A stretch of DNA of 64,000 nt, taken from contig NZ_SBII01000001.1 of NCBI RefSeq assembly GCF_004028155.1, positions 62,001 to 126,000 on the forward strand, given 5' to 3'. The notes under the pieces are model-generated. The model saw nothing but the letters and a program-made list of their open reading frames with translations, was not told the DNA's origin and ran no database searches. The position numbers and the translations under genes are program-made. The first letter of the stretch is position 1, and every line of letters starts with the position of its first letter. The stretch is from Flavobacterium cerinum. GTDB taxonomy: Bacteria > Bacteroidota > Bacteroidia > Flavobacteriales > Flavobacteriaceae. Below, one piece after another: positions 1 through 9,568 of the stretch.

Positions 1-81
1 TTCATCGAATATAGTTTTTTACAAGAATTTGTTTACATACTTTTGAGTGCAAAAGCTTGTGGTCGCCGTATGACCTTGTAA
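1..81 (+). other. Open reading frame tail at window edge (doubtful)
   Basis: Frame 1 is open from the first base to a TAA at 79-81, giving 26 codons that end five bases before the ATG at 86. It could be the C-terminus of an upstream gene in the same operon. The translated tail resembles neither a T9SS sorting domain nor a PorP/SprF barrel end. A consensus-like promoter element lies inside it at 38-45. It may therefore be non-coding leader that is open by chance. Confidence 0.2.
38..45 (+). promoter_or_regulatory. Candidate Bacteroidota -7 element before the spr operon
   Basis: TACTTTTG matches the Bacteroidota sigma-factor -7 consensus TAnnTTTG and lies 40 bases before the ATG at 86. The position 19 bp upstream holds TTT rather than the ideal TTG. 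In F. johnsoniae the sprB operon starts further upstream with other genes, so this could be an internal promoter or chance in AT-rich DNA. Confidence 0.35.
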
Positions 82-85
82 GAAA

Positions 86-3000
86 ATGAGTAAAAAAAAC
101 TACATACTTTATTTAAAATTTAGCTTTTTCATATGGTTGATCTTTTTGGTCAATGGTTATTCACAAGTAAGTGTTTCAAAGCCAATTTTAAGGTTCACTA
201 AAGCTTGTGCCTCTTCAACATTTAACTCTTTTGAATTTGCTTTTACTGTAAGTAATCCACAAGAAGCGGGTGTGGGAAATTCGTTTATTGTTGAATTATC
301 AAATGCAACAGGAAGCTTTACAGTTCCTACAGTGGTTAAAACACTTACCGGTACAGGAGCAACATTTGATCCTGTTTTTTTTGCTCTGCCTTTAAATGCT
401 TATGGCGCAGGTTACAGACTTAGAGTTAGAAGTACCGTACCCGCTACAACAAGTCCGGTAAGTGCTGCTTTTCCTGCTTACTACGCAATTCATAACCAGC
501 CTTTTTCTATAAATAATAATAGTGGTACTGTCCAGATATGCCAGGGAAACTCGTATACCCTAAGTATCGATAATACAGGCACTTCATCCTCTCCTACATT
601 TTATCCTGCCCTCACTTATAAATGGTTTAAAGATCTTACTGTTATTCCAGGGGCTACAGGTCCTTCGTTAACGGTTACACAGGCGGGTAAATATTATGTA
701 TATACTGAATATGGTGCATGTACTGAATATATGTTCTCTTATTCTAATGATGTTAATGTTGCCGTTCAGGCAGTATTAACTCCGGTATTAACAACAACAA
801 GTACTTCACTTTGCCCTGCGGGTACAAGAACATTAACGAGCAGTGTACAGACAGCTGGTTATACTTATGTATGGTATAGGGATAATGCTGTTATTGCAGG
901 TGCCAATACACCTAACTATACTGCAAGCCAGGAGGGGCTTTATCATTTACAGATTACAGGTGGCGGCTGTGTTTTTGAAACCAACGCGATTGAACTTGAC
1001 GCTGTAGATTTTAATCTGGCGATAGATCCTTCTGTGACAACAATTTTAATTCCGGGTGATCAGATCGATATTAATGCTATCACCGATGCTATATCGCCTA
1101 CTTATAAATGGTATAGAAATAATGGAATTATTCCTGGGGCAACAGCAGTATCTTACAATGTTACTCAAAAGGGAACATATAAGGTTGAGGTTAACGAACC
1201 GGCTCCCTGTAATATAACAAAAGAGGCAGCAGTTACTGTTTTGTATCCGGATCAATTTAATCTTAAAATTCAGCTTACGCCGGATTATCAGGCCTGTGTG
1301 AGTACGTTGGCAACTCTAGAGATCAATCTGTTCGATGCGATTACCGGTTCCAATATAGTCAGTATCTTAGGTAATACTTATAATTACTCTTATAAATGGT
1401 ATAAGGACAATGTGCCATTAGCCGGGGCAGCTACAACCCAATTATCGATTACAGATCCACTTCAAAGTGGATTTTATAAACTTGAAGTGACAATTCCTGA
1501 TTATGGAGTTGTCACTTCAAATGCGATAGAGGTAAAACTGTCTTTTGGTGATGTTGTTATTTCGGGAGCTAACCTGATCTGTGAAGGGGCAATAGTGGCA
1601 TTGACATCGAATATGGCAGGTAATGAGTATAATTATCAGTGGTATAAAAATGGAGTAGCTCTTTCGGCAATAACAACTCCTACGCTTGGAGCAGATTCTG
1701 AAGGTGATTATTATTTAATAGTAACCAATGGGAGCTGCAGTGATCAATCAAATACGATACATATTGATAAAGCAATAATTAATGTGAGTAGTGTTAGTGC
1801 AGTTTTAGACCTTATACTGCCGGGACAAACTAAAACACTTACTGTTACTACTGATGCCGTTTTGCCTCAATATAAGTGGTACCGCAATAATATTCTTTTA
1901 GCAGCCAGTACATCTACGCTCACTGCTACACAAAACGGTGTATATAAAGTAGTGGTAACCCAAACATCGGGTTGTAATGCTACTGCCGAGAAAACATTTA
2001 CATTAGAATATCCAACAGGTTTTGATATTACCATTGCGAACGGTGCTTATACTGCCTGTACCAGTACTACTGCTACACTAAACATAACAAGTTTTGCTGC
2101 ATTAACGCCAAACGGAAATGTGGATGTTACAGCAATGGGCTATCAATACCAATGGTATAGAAATAATGTGGCTGTTACAGGAGCAACATCGGCGATATTA
2201 TCACTTACCAGTGCAGCTCAGAATGGTGATTATAAGCTAAGAGTCACTATTCCTGATTTTACTCCGGTAACCTCTAATATAATAACGATCAATCTTGCTA
2301 TGCCTGCTGTTACCATATCGGGCAGTAGTATTTTATGTGCCGGAGGAACGGTATCATTATCATCAGACATTACGAATGCAGTATATACTTATCAATGGTT
2401 TAAAAATGGAGCAGCTGTTGCAGGAGCTGTCGCATCATCTTATACTGCAAATGCAGCAGGAGATTATTATGTAGTGGTAACAGGAGGGGTTTGTATAACA
2501 CAATCGAATACGATTCATATAGTACCAGCTCAAATTACGGTAAGCAGTACCAATCCTGCTGTAGATATTATTTTACCGGGTCAAAGTAAAACACTTACAG
2601 TTACTACAACTGCAGCTACCCCACAATACAAATGGTACCGCAATACCATTTTACAGGCAGAAAGTACCGCGGCATTTACAGCTACACAAAATGGGGTGTA
2701 TAAAGTTGAGGTGCTGCAAACATCTGGCTGTAATGCTGCTGCCGAGAAAACATTTACATTAAATTATCCTACCGGTTTTGATATTAGCATTGCAAACGGT
2801 GCTTATACTGCCTGTGCCAGTACTATTGCAACGCTAAACATAGCAAGTTTTGTTGCGTTAACGCCAAACGGAAATGTAGATGTTACCGCGATGGGGTACC
2901 AGTACCAATGGTATAGAAATAATGTAGCTGTTGCAGGAGCAACATCGGCAATATTGTCACTTACTAATGCATCTCAGAATGGTGATTATAAGTTAATGGT

Positions 3001-6000
3001 TACTATTCCTGATTTCACTCCGGTAACCTCTAATATAATAACGATTAATCTTGCTATGCCTGCTGTTACCATATCGGGCAGCGGCATTTTATGTGCAGGA
3101 GGTACGGTAGTAGTATCGTGTGATGTTACTGCTGCCGAATATGCTTACCAATGGTTTAAAAATGGAGCACCTGTTGTAGGGGCTGTCACATCATCTTATA
3201 CTGCCAATGCAGCGGGAGATTATTATCTTGAAATAACCGGAGGTATCTGTACAAAACAATCAAATACCATTCAAATAGCAGTGGCTCAAATTACGGTAAG
3301 CAGTACAAATCCTGCTATAGATATTATTTTACCGGGTCAAAGTAAAACACTTACAGTTACTACAACTGCTGTTGCGCCACAATACAAATGGTACCGCAAT
3401 ACCATTTTACAGGCCGAAACTACCGCAGCATTTACAGCTACACAAAATGGGGTGTATAAAGTTGAGGTGCTGCAAACATCTGGCTGTAATGCTGCTGCCG
3501 AGAAAACATTTACATTAAATTATCCTACCGGTTTTGATATTACAATTGCTGCAGGATCTTATACTTCGTGTACGAGTACTACTGCAACGCTAAACATAGC
3601 AAATTTTGTTGCTTTAACACAAAGTGGGAATGTAGATGTTACCGCAATGGGGTACCAGTACCAATGGTATAGAAATAATGTGGCTGTTGCAGGAGCAACA
3701 TCAGCAGTGTTGCCTATTACTAATGCTTCTCAAAACGGGGATTACAAATTAATGGTTACTATTCCTGATTTTACACCTGTAACATCAAACACAATTACTA
3801 TAAATCTTGCTGTAGAAAATGTTGTAATAACAAACAGCAGTGCTTTATGTGCCGGGTCTACAGTAACGATATCATCTGGGGTAACAGGGTCTGACTATAC
3901 CTACCAATGGTTTAAAAACAGTATAGCAATTTCGGGAGAAACGGCATCGGTATTAACCGCAAATGCTCAGGGAGATTACTATCTTATAGTTACGAGCGGT
4001 AGTTGTACGGCTCAGTCAAACACGGTTCATCTTCAAATATCGGCAATTACAATAAATAGTGTTACTCCTGTTGTGGATGTTATTTTACCGGGTCAGACTA
4101 AAACACTTATCGTTACTACCGATGCTGCTGCACCGCAGTATACATGGTACAGGAATAATGGGGTTTTAGCAGGAACTTCTGCTTCAATTACTACAGCACA
4201 AGATGGCGAATATAAAGTTGTGGTATTGCAAACAGCAGGCTGTAACGCTGCTGCCGAGAAAACATTTACACTAAACTATCCTACAGGATTTACAATTACT
4301 GTTGCCGCAACTTCGGCTTATACTGCGTGTACAAGTACTACTGCAACGCTTGATATAACCAGCTTTTTTGCCTTGACGCCAAACGGAACTATTGATGTTA
4401 CGGCAATGGGCTATCAGTACCAATGGTATAAAAACAACGTGGCTGTTACAGGAGCGACTTCTGCCGTATTATCAATTACAGATGCGTCTCAAAATGGAGA
4501 CTACAGGCTGGGTGTAACAATTCCCGGTTTTGCGCCGATAACATCAAACACCATAACCATTAATCTTGCTATGCCAACCGTTAGCATTAGCGGCAGTACT
4601 ACTTTGTGTACGGGAGGTACATCTACATTGACCTCAAGTATTACCGGCCCACTCTACACTTATCAATGGTTTAAGAACGGTATAGCTCTTGGCGGTGCTG
4701 CTGCATCGACTTTTACTGCTACTGCCGAGGGTGATTATTATGTTGTGGTAACAGGAGGAGTTTGTACCAAGCAGTCTAATACAATACATATAACAACCGC
4801 TCAGATAACAATTAACAGTACCAACCCTGCTGTAGCAGTTATTCTTCCGGGTCAGACTAAAATATTTACGGTTACTACAAATGCTGCTGCACCGCAGTAT
4901 ACATGGTACAGGAATAATGTACTATTGGCCGAAACTTCAGCTACTCTTAGTACTACCCAAGACGGTATTTATAAAGTTGTAGTAATGCAAACCGTAGGCT
5001 GTAATGCTACTGCCGAGAAAACATTTACATTAAATTATCCAAATGCTTTCCAGATCATTATTGGCTCGGGTACTTATGCTGCCTGTACCAGTTTAACAGC
5101 AACTCTGGATATAACGTTCTTTGTTGCCTTAACGACAAGTGGTAATGTAGATGTTACTACTATGGGCTATCAATACCAATGGTATAAAAATGATATAGCA
5201 ATTCAGGGAGAAACATCAGGGATACTATCATTAACCAGTGCCCTGCAAAATGGCAATTACAAGCTTGGCGTAACGATTCCCGGTTTTGCACCAATAGCAT
5301 CAAATGTAATAACAATAGATCTTGGCCTGGAGCCTGTTGCCATAAGTGGTACTACTATTTTATGTGAGGGAGGAACGGTGTTATTATCGGCCGATGTTTC
5401 GGATACTATTTATACTTATCAATGGTATAAAGGTAATATTCCTCTTGCAAACGCCTTTTCGCCAGTATTGACTGCTGATGCTGAAGGTGAATATTATATT
5501 ATAGTTACCGGCGGTAATTGTACTATACAGTCCAATACCATTCAGGTAACACAAGCACAAATAGCAATAAATACCAGTAATCCTGCGGTAGATGTTATTT
5601 TACCTGGCCAGACTAAAATACTTACTGTAACTACAGATGCTGCAGCACCGCAATATACATGGTACAGGAATGATGTGGTTTTAGCAGAAACATCTGCTTC
5701 GCTTACTGCTACAGAAGATGGTGAATATAAAGTTGAGGTTTTACAAACAACGGGATGCAGTGTTACAGGAGAAACAGTATTTACATTAGAATATCCTACC
5801 GGATTTACAGTTGACATAGGCGTTAATGCAGGTTATGCAGATTGTACAAGTACTACAGCTACATTAGACATAACCGGGTTTACAGCTCAAACGGTTATGG
5901 GGGATATTAATGTTCTTGTTACAAGTTATATATACCAATGGTACAAAAATGATGTGGCTGTTGCAGGAGCAACTTCGGCAGTGTTATCACTTAATAATGC

Positions 6001-7570
6001 GTCTCAAAACGGTGAATATAAAATGGGTATAACCATTCCCGGTTATCCGGAAGTATTCTCGAATCCTATTACGGTTAAGTTAAGTATCGGTCCGGTAACA
6101 ATAGCAGCTTCGGGAGATCTGTGTATCAATAATCCGCAAGTCGTTATAAGCAATAATTTTACGGATACTACTTATACCTATACATGGTTTAAAGAAGGTG
6201 TTGAAATAAATGCCGCTGTTAACCCTGATTATGCGGTTACCGAGGCGGGAAGTTATTATGTTACAGTGACTAAAGACGGGTGTACGTTCACCTCTAATAC
6301 GGTAACGGTAATGGCTATTGATTTTACCCTTACATCGGTAAATCCATTGGTTGATATTATAATTCAGGGTAGTAACAAGGTACTTACTGTTATAACAGAT
6401 GCTTTACAGCCTTCTTTTGAATGGTATCGAAATAATACACTTTTAACCGGAGAGACCGGAGCTTCACTAACGGCGGTTCAGGATGGTGTTTATAAGGTAG
6501 TGGTAACTCAAAATGATGCGTGTACTATGGTTAAAGAACTGGTGCTTGAACTGGTTTACCCAACAGGGTTTACTATGGTTATTGCACCACAGGGATATGA
6601 AGAATGCATCAGCAGCCAAACGACTCTTACCATAACAGAATTTAAAGCCATTACCCAAAATGGTTTAATAGACATATTAGGTAATTCATTCAATTACAGT
6701 TACCAGTGGTACAAAGGGAATGAAATTATAGCCGGAGCAACTTCTGCAATATTACAGGTTAACCAAAGCGGCACTTATACACTGCAAATAACAATTCCTG
6801 ATTTCGGAATCGTAACCTCTAATGCTGTAATTATAAAAATGGCTTTTGTTAACGGTGTTACGATTTCTACAGATGATGTTTTTTGTTCTGAAAATGCTTC
6901 TGTAACAATAAAAAGCAGTGTTGTTAATCAGGCTTATTCTTATGTATGGTACCACGATGGTATAGCGATTACCCAAACCGGAGCTGTAATAACAGTTACC
7001 GATAAAGGCAGTTACCGTCTTGAGGTGAGTTATGACGGATGTACTATCGCATCTAACATACTGGAGCTGGTACCGTATGATATGAGCCAGGTGGTTATAA
7101 ATGTAGAGTCTGAAATGAGTTTGCCTGAGGGAACAAGCATAACCGTTACCGCAAGCGGTGCCGAAAAATATGAATGGTTTTTTAACGGAAAACTGGTATC
7201 TATTGATCCTTCTTTTACAATTACAGAACCGGGAACATATAGTGTTACAGCAACTGTGGGAGAATGTGAAGTAACAAAACAATTTGTGGTAGGCCTTAAA
7301 GAGAATCGTTTGCTGGCTATACCAAATGTGGTAACGCCAAATAATGACGGCATAAACGATCAATGGGCTTTACCTCTTAAATATTTAAATGAAACGACAG
7401 AAATAGTTATTTATGGTCCGGATGGCAGTATCGTTTTTAGAGCTATGCATTATAACAATGACTGGCCTAAGAGTGATTTTACGTACTCATTAAAGAGTCC
7501 GGTATACTATTACACGATAATGGAGAACAATAAGATTACACGAAGAGGTTCAATAACTTTTGTAAAATAG
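86..7570 (+). CDS. sprC: Giant secreted Ig-like repeat protein with T9SS type B sorting domain (SprC-like by position)
   Basis: This 2494-residue protein starts with a signal peptide (about residues 1-26, ending near NGYSQ). A long run of Ig-like modules follows, each with a W-Y/F-K/R-N core such as YQWYRNN and a spaced Cys. From about residue 390 the modules form larger units of about 252 residues, repeated about seven times. The last 90 residues (from about 2405, with VVTPNNDGIND) form a gliding motility-associated type B C-terminal domain. That domain directs export through the type IX secretion system. The gene is followed after 3 bp by a PorP/SprF-family gene, as expected for a type B cargo. 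It lies two genes before sprB, the place of sprC in F. johnsoniae; the symbol rests on gene order, not on sequence I can align. Likely role: a surface adhesin or accessory filament for gliding. Confidence 0.75.
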   Translation: MSKKNYILYLKFSFFIWLIFLVNGYSQVSVSKPILRFTKACASSTFNSFEFAFTVSNPQEAGVGNSFIVELSNATGSFTVPTVVKTLTGTGATFDPVFFALPLNAYGAGYRLRVRSTVPATTSPVSAAFPAYYAIHNQPFSINNNSGTVQICQGNSYTLSIDNTGTSSSPTFYPALTYKWFKDLTVIPGATGPSLTVTQAGKYYVYTEYGACTEYMFSYSNDVNVAVQAVLTPVLTTTSTSLCPAGTRTLTSSVQTAGYTYVWYRDNAVIAGANTPNYTASQEGLYHLQITGGGCVFETNAIELDAVDFNLAIDPSVTTILIPGDQIDINAITDAISPTYKWYRNNGIIPGATAVSYNVTQKGTYKVEVNEPAPCNITKEAAVTVLYPDQFNLKIQLTPDYQACVSTLATLEINLFDAITGSNIVSILGNTYNYSYKWYKDNVPLAGAATTQLSITDPLQSGFYKLEVTIPDYGVVTSNAIEVKLSFGDVVISGANLICEGAIVALTSNMAGNEYNYQWYKNGVALSAITTPTLGADSEGDYYLIVTNGSCSDQSNTIHIDKAIINVSSVSAVLDLILPGQTKTLTVTTDAVLPQYKWYRNNILLAASTSTLTATQNGVYKVVVTQTSGCNATAEKTFTLEYPTGFDITIANGAYTACTSTTATLNITSFAALTPNGNVDVTAMGYQYQWYRNNVAVTGATSAILSLTSAAQNGDYKLRVTIPDFTPVTSNIITINLAMPAVTISGSSILCAGGTVSLSSDITNAVYTYQWFKNGAAVAGAVASSYTANAAGDYYVVVTGGVCITQSNTIHIVPAQITVSSTNPAVDIILPGQSKTLTVTTTAATPQYKWYRNTILQAESTAAFTATQNGVYKVEVLQTSGCNAAAEKTFTLNYPTGFDISIANGAYTACASTIATLNIASFVALTPNGNVDVTAMGYQYQWYRNNVAVAGATSAILSLTNASQNGDYKLMVTIPDFTPVTSNIITINLAMPAVTISGSGILCAGGTVVVSCDVTAAEYAYQWFKNGAPVVGAVTSSYTANAAGDYYLEITGGICTKQSNTIQIAVAQITVSSTNPAIDIILPGQSKTLTVTTTAVAPQYKWYRNTILQAETTAAFTATQNGVYKVEVLQTSGCNAAAEKTFTLNYPTGFDITIAAGSYTSCTSTTATLNIANFVALTQSGNVDVTAMGYQYQWYRNNVAVAGATSAVLPITNASQNGDYKLMVTIPDFTPVTSNTITINLAVENVVITNSSALCAGSTVTISSGVTGSDYTYQWFKNSIAISGETASVLTANAQGDYYLIVTSGSCTAQSNTVHLQISAITINSVTPVVDVILPGQTKTLIVTTDAAAPQYTWYRNNGVLAGTSASITTAQDGEYKVVVLQTAGCNAAAEKTFTLNYPTGFTITVAATSAYTACTSTTATLDITSFFALTPNGTIDVTAMGYQYQWYKNNVAVTGATSAVLSITDASQNGDYRLGVTIPGFAPITSNTITINLAMPTVSISGSTTLCTGGTSTLTSSITGPLYTYQWFKNGIALGGAAASTFTATAEGDYYVVVTGGVCTKQSNTIHITTAQITINSTNPAVAVILPGQTKIFTVTTNAAAPQYTWYRNNVLLAETSATLSTTQDGIYKVVVMQTVGCNATAEKTFTLNYPNAFQIIIGSGTYAACTSLTATLDITFFVALTTSGNVDVTTMGYQYQWYKNDIAIQGETSGILSLTSALQNGNYKLGVTIPGFAPIASNVITIDLGLEPVAISGTTILCEGGTVLLSADVSDTIYTYQWYKGNIPLANAFSPVLTADAEGEYYIIVTGGNCTIQSNTIQVTQAQIAINTSNPAVDVILPGQTKILTVTTDAAAPQYTWYRNDVVLAETSASLTATEDGEYKVEVLQTTGCSVTGETVFTLEYPTGFTVDIGVNAGYADCTSTTATLDITGFTAQTVMGDINVLVTSYIYQWYKNDVAVAGATSAVLSLNNASQNGEYKMGITIPGYPEVFSNPITVKLSIGPVTIAASGDLCINNPQVVISNNFTDTTYTYTWFKEGVEINAAVNPDYAVTEAGSYYVTVTKDGCTFTSNTVTVMAIDFTLTSVNPLVDIIIQGSNKVLTVITDALQPSFEWYRNNTLLTGETGASLTAVQDGVYKVVVTQNDACTMVKELVLELVYPTGFTMVIAPQGYEECISSQTTLTITEFKAITQNGLIDILGNSFNYSYQWYKGNEIIAGATSAILQVNQSGTYTLQITIPDFGIVTSNAVIIKMAFVNGVTISTDDVFCSENASVTIKSSVVNQAYSYVWYHDGIAITQTGAVITVTDKGSYRLEVSYDGCTIASNILELVPYDMSQVVINVESEMSLPEGTSITVTASGAEKYEWFFNGKLVSIDPSFTITEPGTYSVTATVGECEVTKQFVVGLKENRLLAIPNVVTPNNDGINDQWALPLKYLNETTEIVIYGPDGSIVFRAMHYNNDWPKSDFTYSLKSPVYYYTIMENNKITRRGSITFVK
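1256..6571 (+). repeat. In-frame tandem repeat of about 756 bp inside the sprC-like gene
   Basis: The Phe codon of a recurring P-x-x-F segment (mostly PTGF) falls at 1256, 2021, 2777, 3533, 4289, 5048, 5804 and 6569. The spacings are 765, 756, 756, 756, 759, 756 and 765 bp. Each unit of about 252 residues holds three Ig-like subunits of about 84 residues. The central copies are the most alike and the outer copies are more diverged. Confidence 0.9.
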
Positions 7571-7573
7571 CGA

Positions 7574-9523
7574 ATGATAAAAAACTACTATTCCCTATTT
7601 ATAATTGTTTTACTCACCGTTTTTACACAAGTAAATGCGCAGGATGCCCCTGTGCTTACTTATAACATACCGGCACAGAATAATTTAAAATACAATAGGT
7701 TTTTACTAAACCCAACTTTTTCATTTGTGAGAGAAGACAATACCTATATAACGATGTACCACCGTAACCAGTGGATCCAGTATGACGATTCGCCAAAGGC
7801 TTATCTTCTAGCTTATTCCGGCAGGTTTACAGACAGGGCAGGTCTCGGTTTTGGTATCTATCAGCAAAACATAGGAGTTATTACCAGTTTTGGCGGAATT
7901 GCTAATTATTCATATAACGTTAAGATTAGGGAAGCACTAACAATAACACTGGGATTTAATTTTGCTTACTACAATAGTGGTATAGACAAAAACCGTGTGA
8001 TCACAGAAAGTCCGGATCCAATATTAATGGCCATGAGAAATAATTCGCTGCTTAGTATTAAACCTGGATTTAACATAAGCTACAAACAGTTTGATTTTGG
8101 CTTTTATGCCGAAAACTTTGTGGACTATGATTTTAAGTCGAATAAGATGGCGACAGATTATGCCGATAAAACTTATTCAGGACATATAATGTATACACAC
8201 AAAATGGTAGACAGAAAAGACCTTTTTGAGGATAGTGAATTTAGGATAGCCCTGCGTGCCAAAACATCTCAGGAATATGGGTTTGGGGTAAATGGATCTG
8301 TTCTTTTAGATTTTCCAAAGTTTGGCTGGATGCAGACAGGTTTGGATAATTATTATGGTGTAGCAGTAGGAGTGGGCTTTCACTTAACTAAACGTCTGTC
8401 GCTGGGCTATACATTTGAGAGAACAACAAAAGAAGGTCTGGTTAATTTAGGACCTACCCATGAGATCACGATGGTGTTTTCTTTTAAAGACAGAAATGCA
8501 TTAAAGGAAAAAAATAAAACAGAAAAAGATAGCCTGAGCAAAGAGAAAAAGATTGCGCTTAAAGATTCTCTGGCAGTAGAAAAAAACGATATACTAAAAG
8601 ACTCTTTAGCAGAAGGAAATCCGGGAGATAAAAAGGGAGATTTTGATAAAAACCTTGAACTGGAAAAACTTAAAATGGATCTTGATGAAGACAGCATGCA
8701 CTTGCTGGACGCATTAGTAAAAGAAGACTCTTTAGCAAAGATAAAAAAGGCAGAATTTGATGAAAAGGTTAAAAACCTTTTGGATTATGCTAAAAAAGAA
8801 AAAGCGGCAAAAGCACTGAATCCACCATTAGTACTTAGAAATCTTACAACAGGTAAGGAAACCATAGTGCCAAAAACACTTGAAGACCTTAAAAAAGCGC
8901 CGGATGGCTACTATGTTATATCAAAAGACATTAATGCAAAAGAAGACGATAAGACTGTAAAAATAGAAAAGCATCCAACATTTACTGAAGCAGCAAATGC
9001 ATCTGAAAAGAAGAAAGCATCCGGTAAAGAGAAAAATGTTTACATCGTGCATGTTGATAACACCCCCGATTTAGAACTCCGTAATGAAATAATAAACGAA
9101 AACACCTTACAAAATGAAAAAAATCTACAAAACCAAAGCCCGGACTCCATTGCCAATACATCTAAAGAAAAAAAGGGTGATAATTTAAAAACAGAGGAGG
9201 ATATCAAAGAATTCTATTCCGGAAAAACAAATAAACCGAGAGAGACGCTTAAAAAAATGAGCAAGCTTTCGGTAGAAGGGATAGAGCCGGGCTACTACAT
9301 CATTGCCAATGTGTTTTCTACACAGGAAAATGTAGAGAGTTTTATTAAAATTCTTAAAGACAAAGGCATTGAAACCGGTTATTTTTTAAATCCTAAGAAC
9401 AAACTCAGGTATGTGTATTTAAAAAAACACAGTATTTGGAGGGAAGCATTGATTTCTTATTACTCGAATGTAGACAACACCTATTTTGATCCGATTTGGA
9501 TAATGAGTGTCAATGCAAACTAG
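7574..9523 (+). CDS. sprD: PorP/SprF-family T9SS membrane protein with charged extension and SPOR-like C-terminus (SprD-like by position)
   Basis: This 649-residue protein has a signal peptide ending near residue 23 (VNAQD) and then a PorP/SprF-type beta-barrel to about residue 303, with segments such as RFLLNPTFSF. Known family members, about 300-340 residues long, act with type B T9SS cargo at the outer membrane. This one carries about 345 extra residues. Residues 305-560 are rich in Lys, Glu and Asp, with repeated DSL motifs (KDSLA, KEDSLA) and probably coiled-coil or disordered. Residues 572-640, starting PGYYIIANVFS, look like a SPOR domain, a peptidoglycan-binding fold. A partial echo, DGYYVIS, lies at 444. 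The gene starts 3 bp after the sprC-like stop, so the two are surely cotranscribed. Position matches sprD of F. johnsoniae. Barrel assignment is firm; the SPOR reading is by pattern only. Confidence 0.75.
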   Translation: MIKNYYSLFIIVLLTVFTQVNAQDAPVLTYNIPAQNNLKYNRFLLNPTFSFVREDNTYITMYHRNQWIQYDDSPKAYLLAYSGRFTDRAGLGFGIYQQNIGVITSFGGIANYSYNVKIREALTITLGFNFAYYNSGIDKNRVITESPDPILMAMRNNSLLSIKPGFNISYKQFDFGFYAENFVDYDFKSNKMATDYADKTYSGHIMYTHKMVDRKDLFEDSEFRIALRAKTSQEYGFGVNGSVLLDFPKFGWMQTGLDNYYGVAVGVGFHLTKRLSLGYTFERTTKEGLVNLGPTHEITMVFSFKDRNALKEKNKTEKDSLSKEKKIALKDSLAVEKNDILKDSLAEGNPGDKKGDFDKNLELEKLKMDLDEDSMHLLDALVKEDSLAKIKKAEFDEKVKNLLDYAKKEKAAKALNPPLVLRNLTTGKETIVPKTLEDLKKAPDGYYVISKDINAKEDDKTVKIEKHPTFTEAANASEKKKASGKEKNVYIVHVDNTPDLELRNEIINENTLQNEKNLQNQSPDSIANTSKEKKGDNLKTEEDIKEFYSGKTNKPRETLKKMSKLSVEGIEPGYYIIANVFSTQENVESFIKILKDKGIETGYFLNPKNKLRYVYLKKHSIWREALISYYSNVDNTYFDPIWIMSVNAN

Positions 9524-9568
9524 AAGAATAAAAACACCACAAACATCTAATTAAAATACTAAAAACTA

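Noticed and set aside
6752..7363. A 203-codon open frame on the - strand inside the sprC-like gene
   Set aside because: It lies fully antisense to a clear Ig-repeat and sorting-domain gene, has no domain or signal of its own, and is rich in odd Tyr/Asn/Cys strings typical of reversed repeat sequence.
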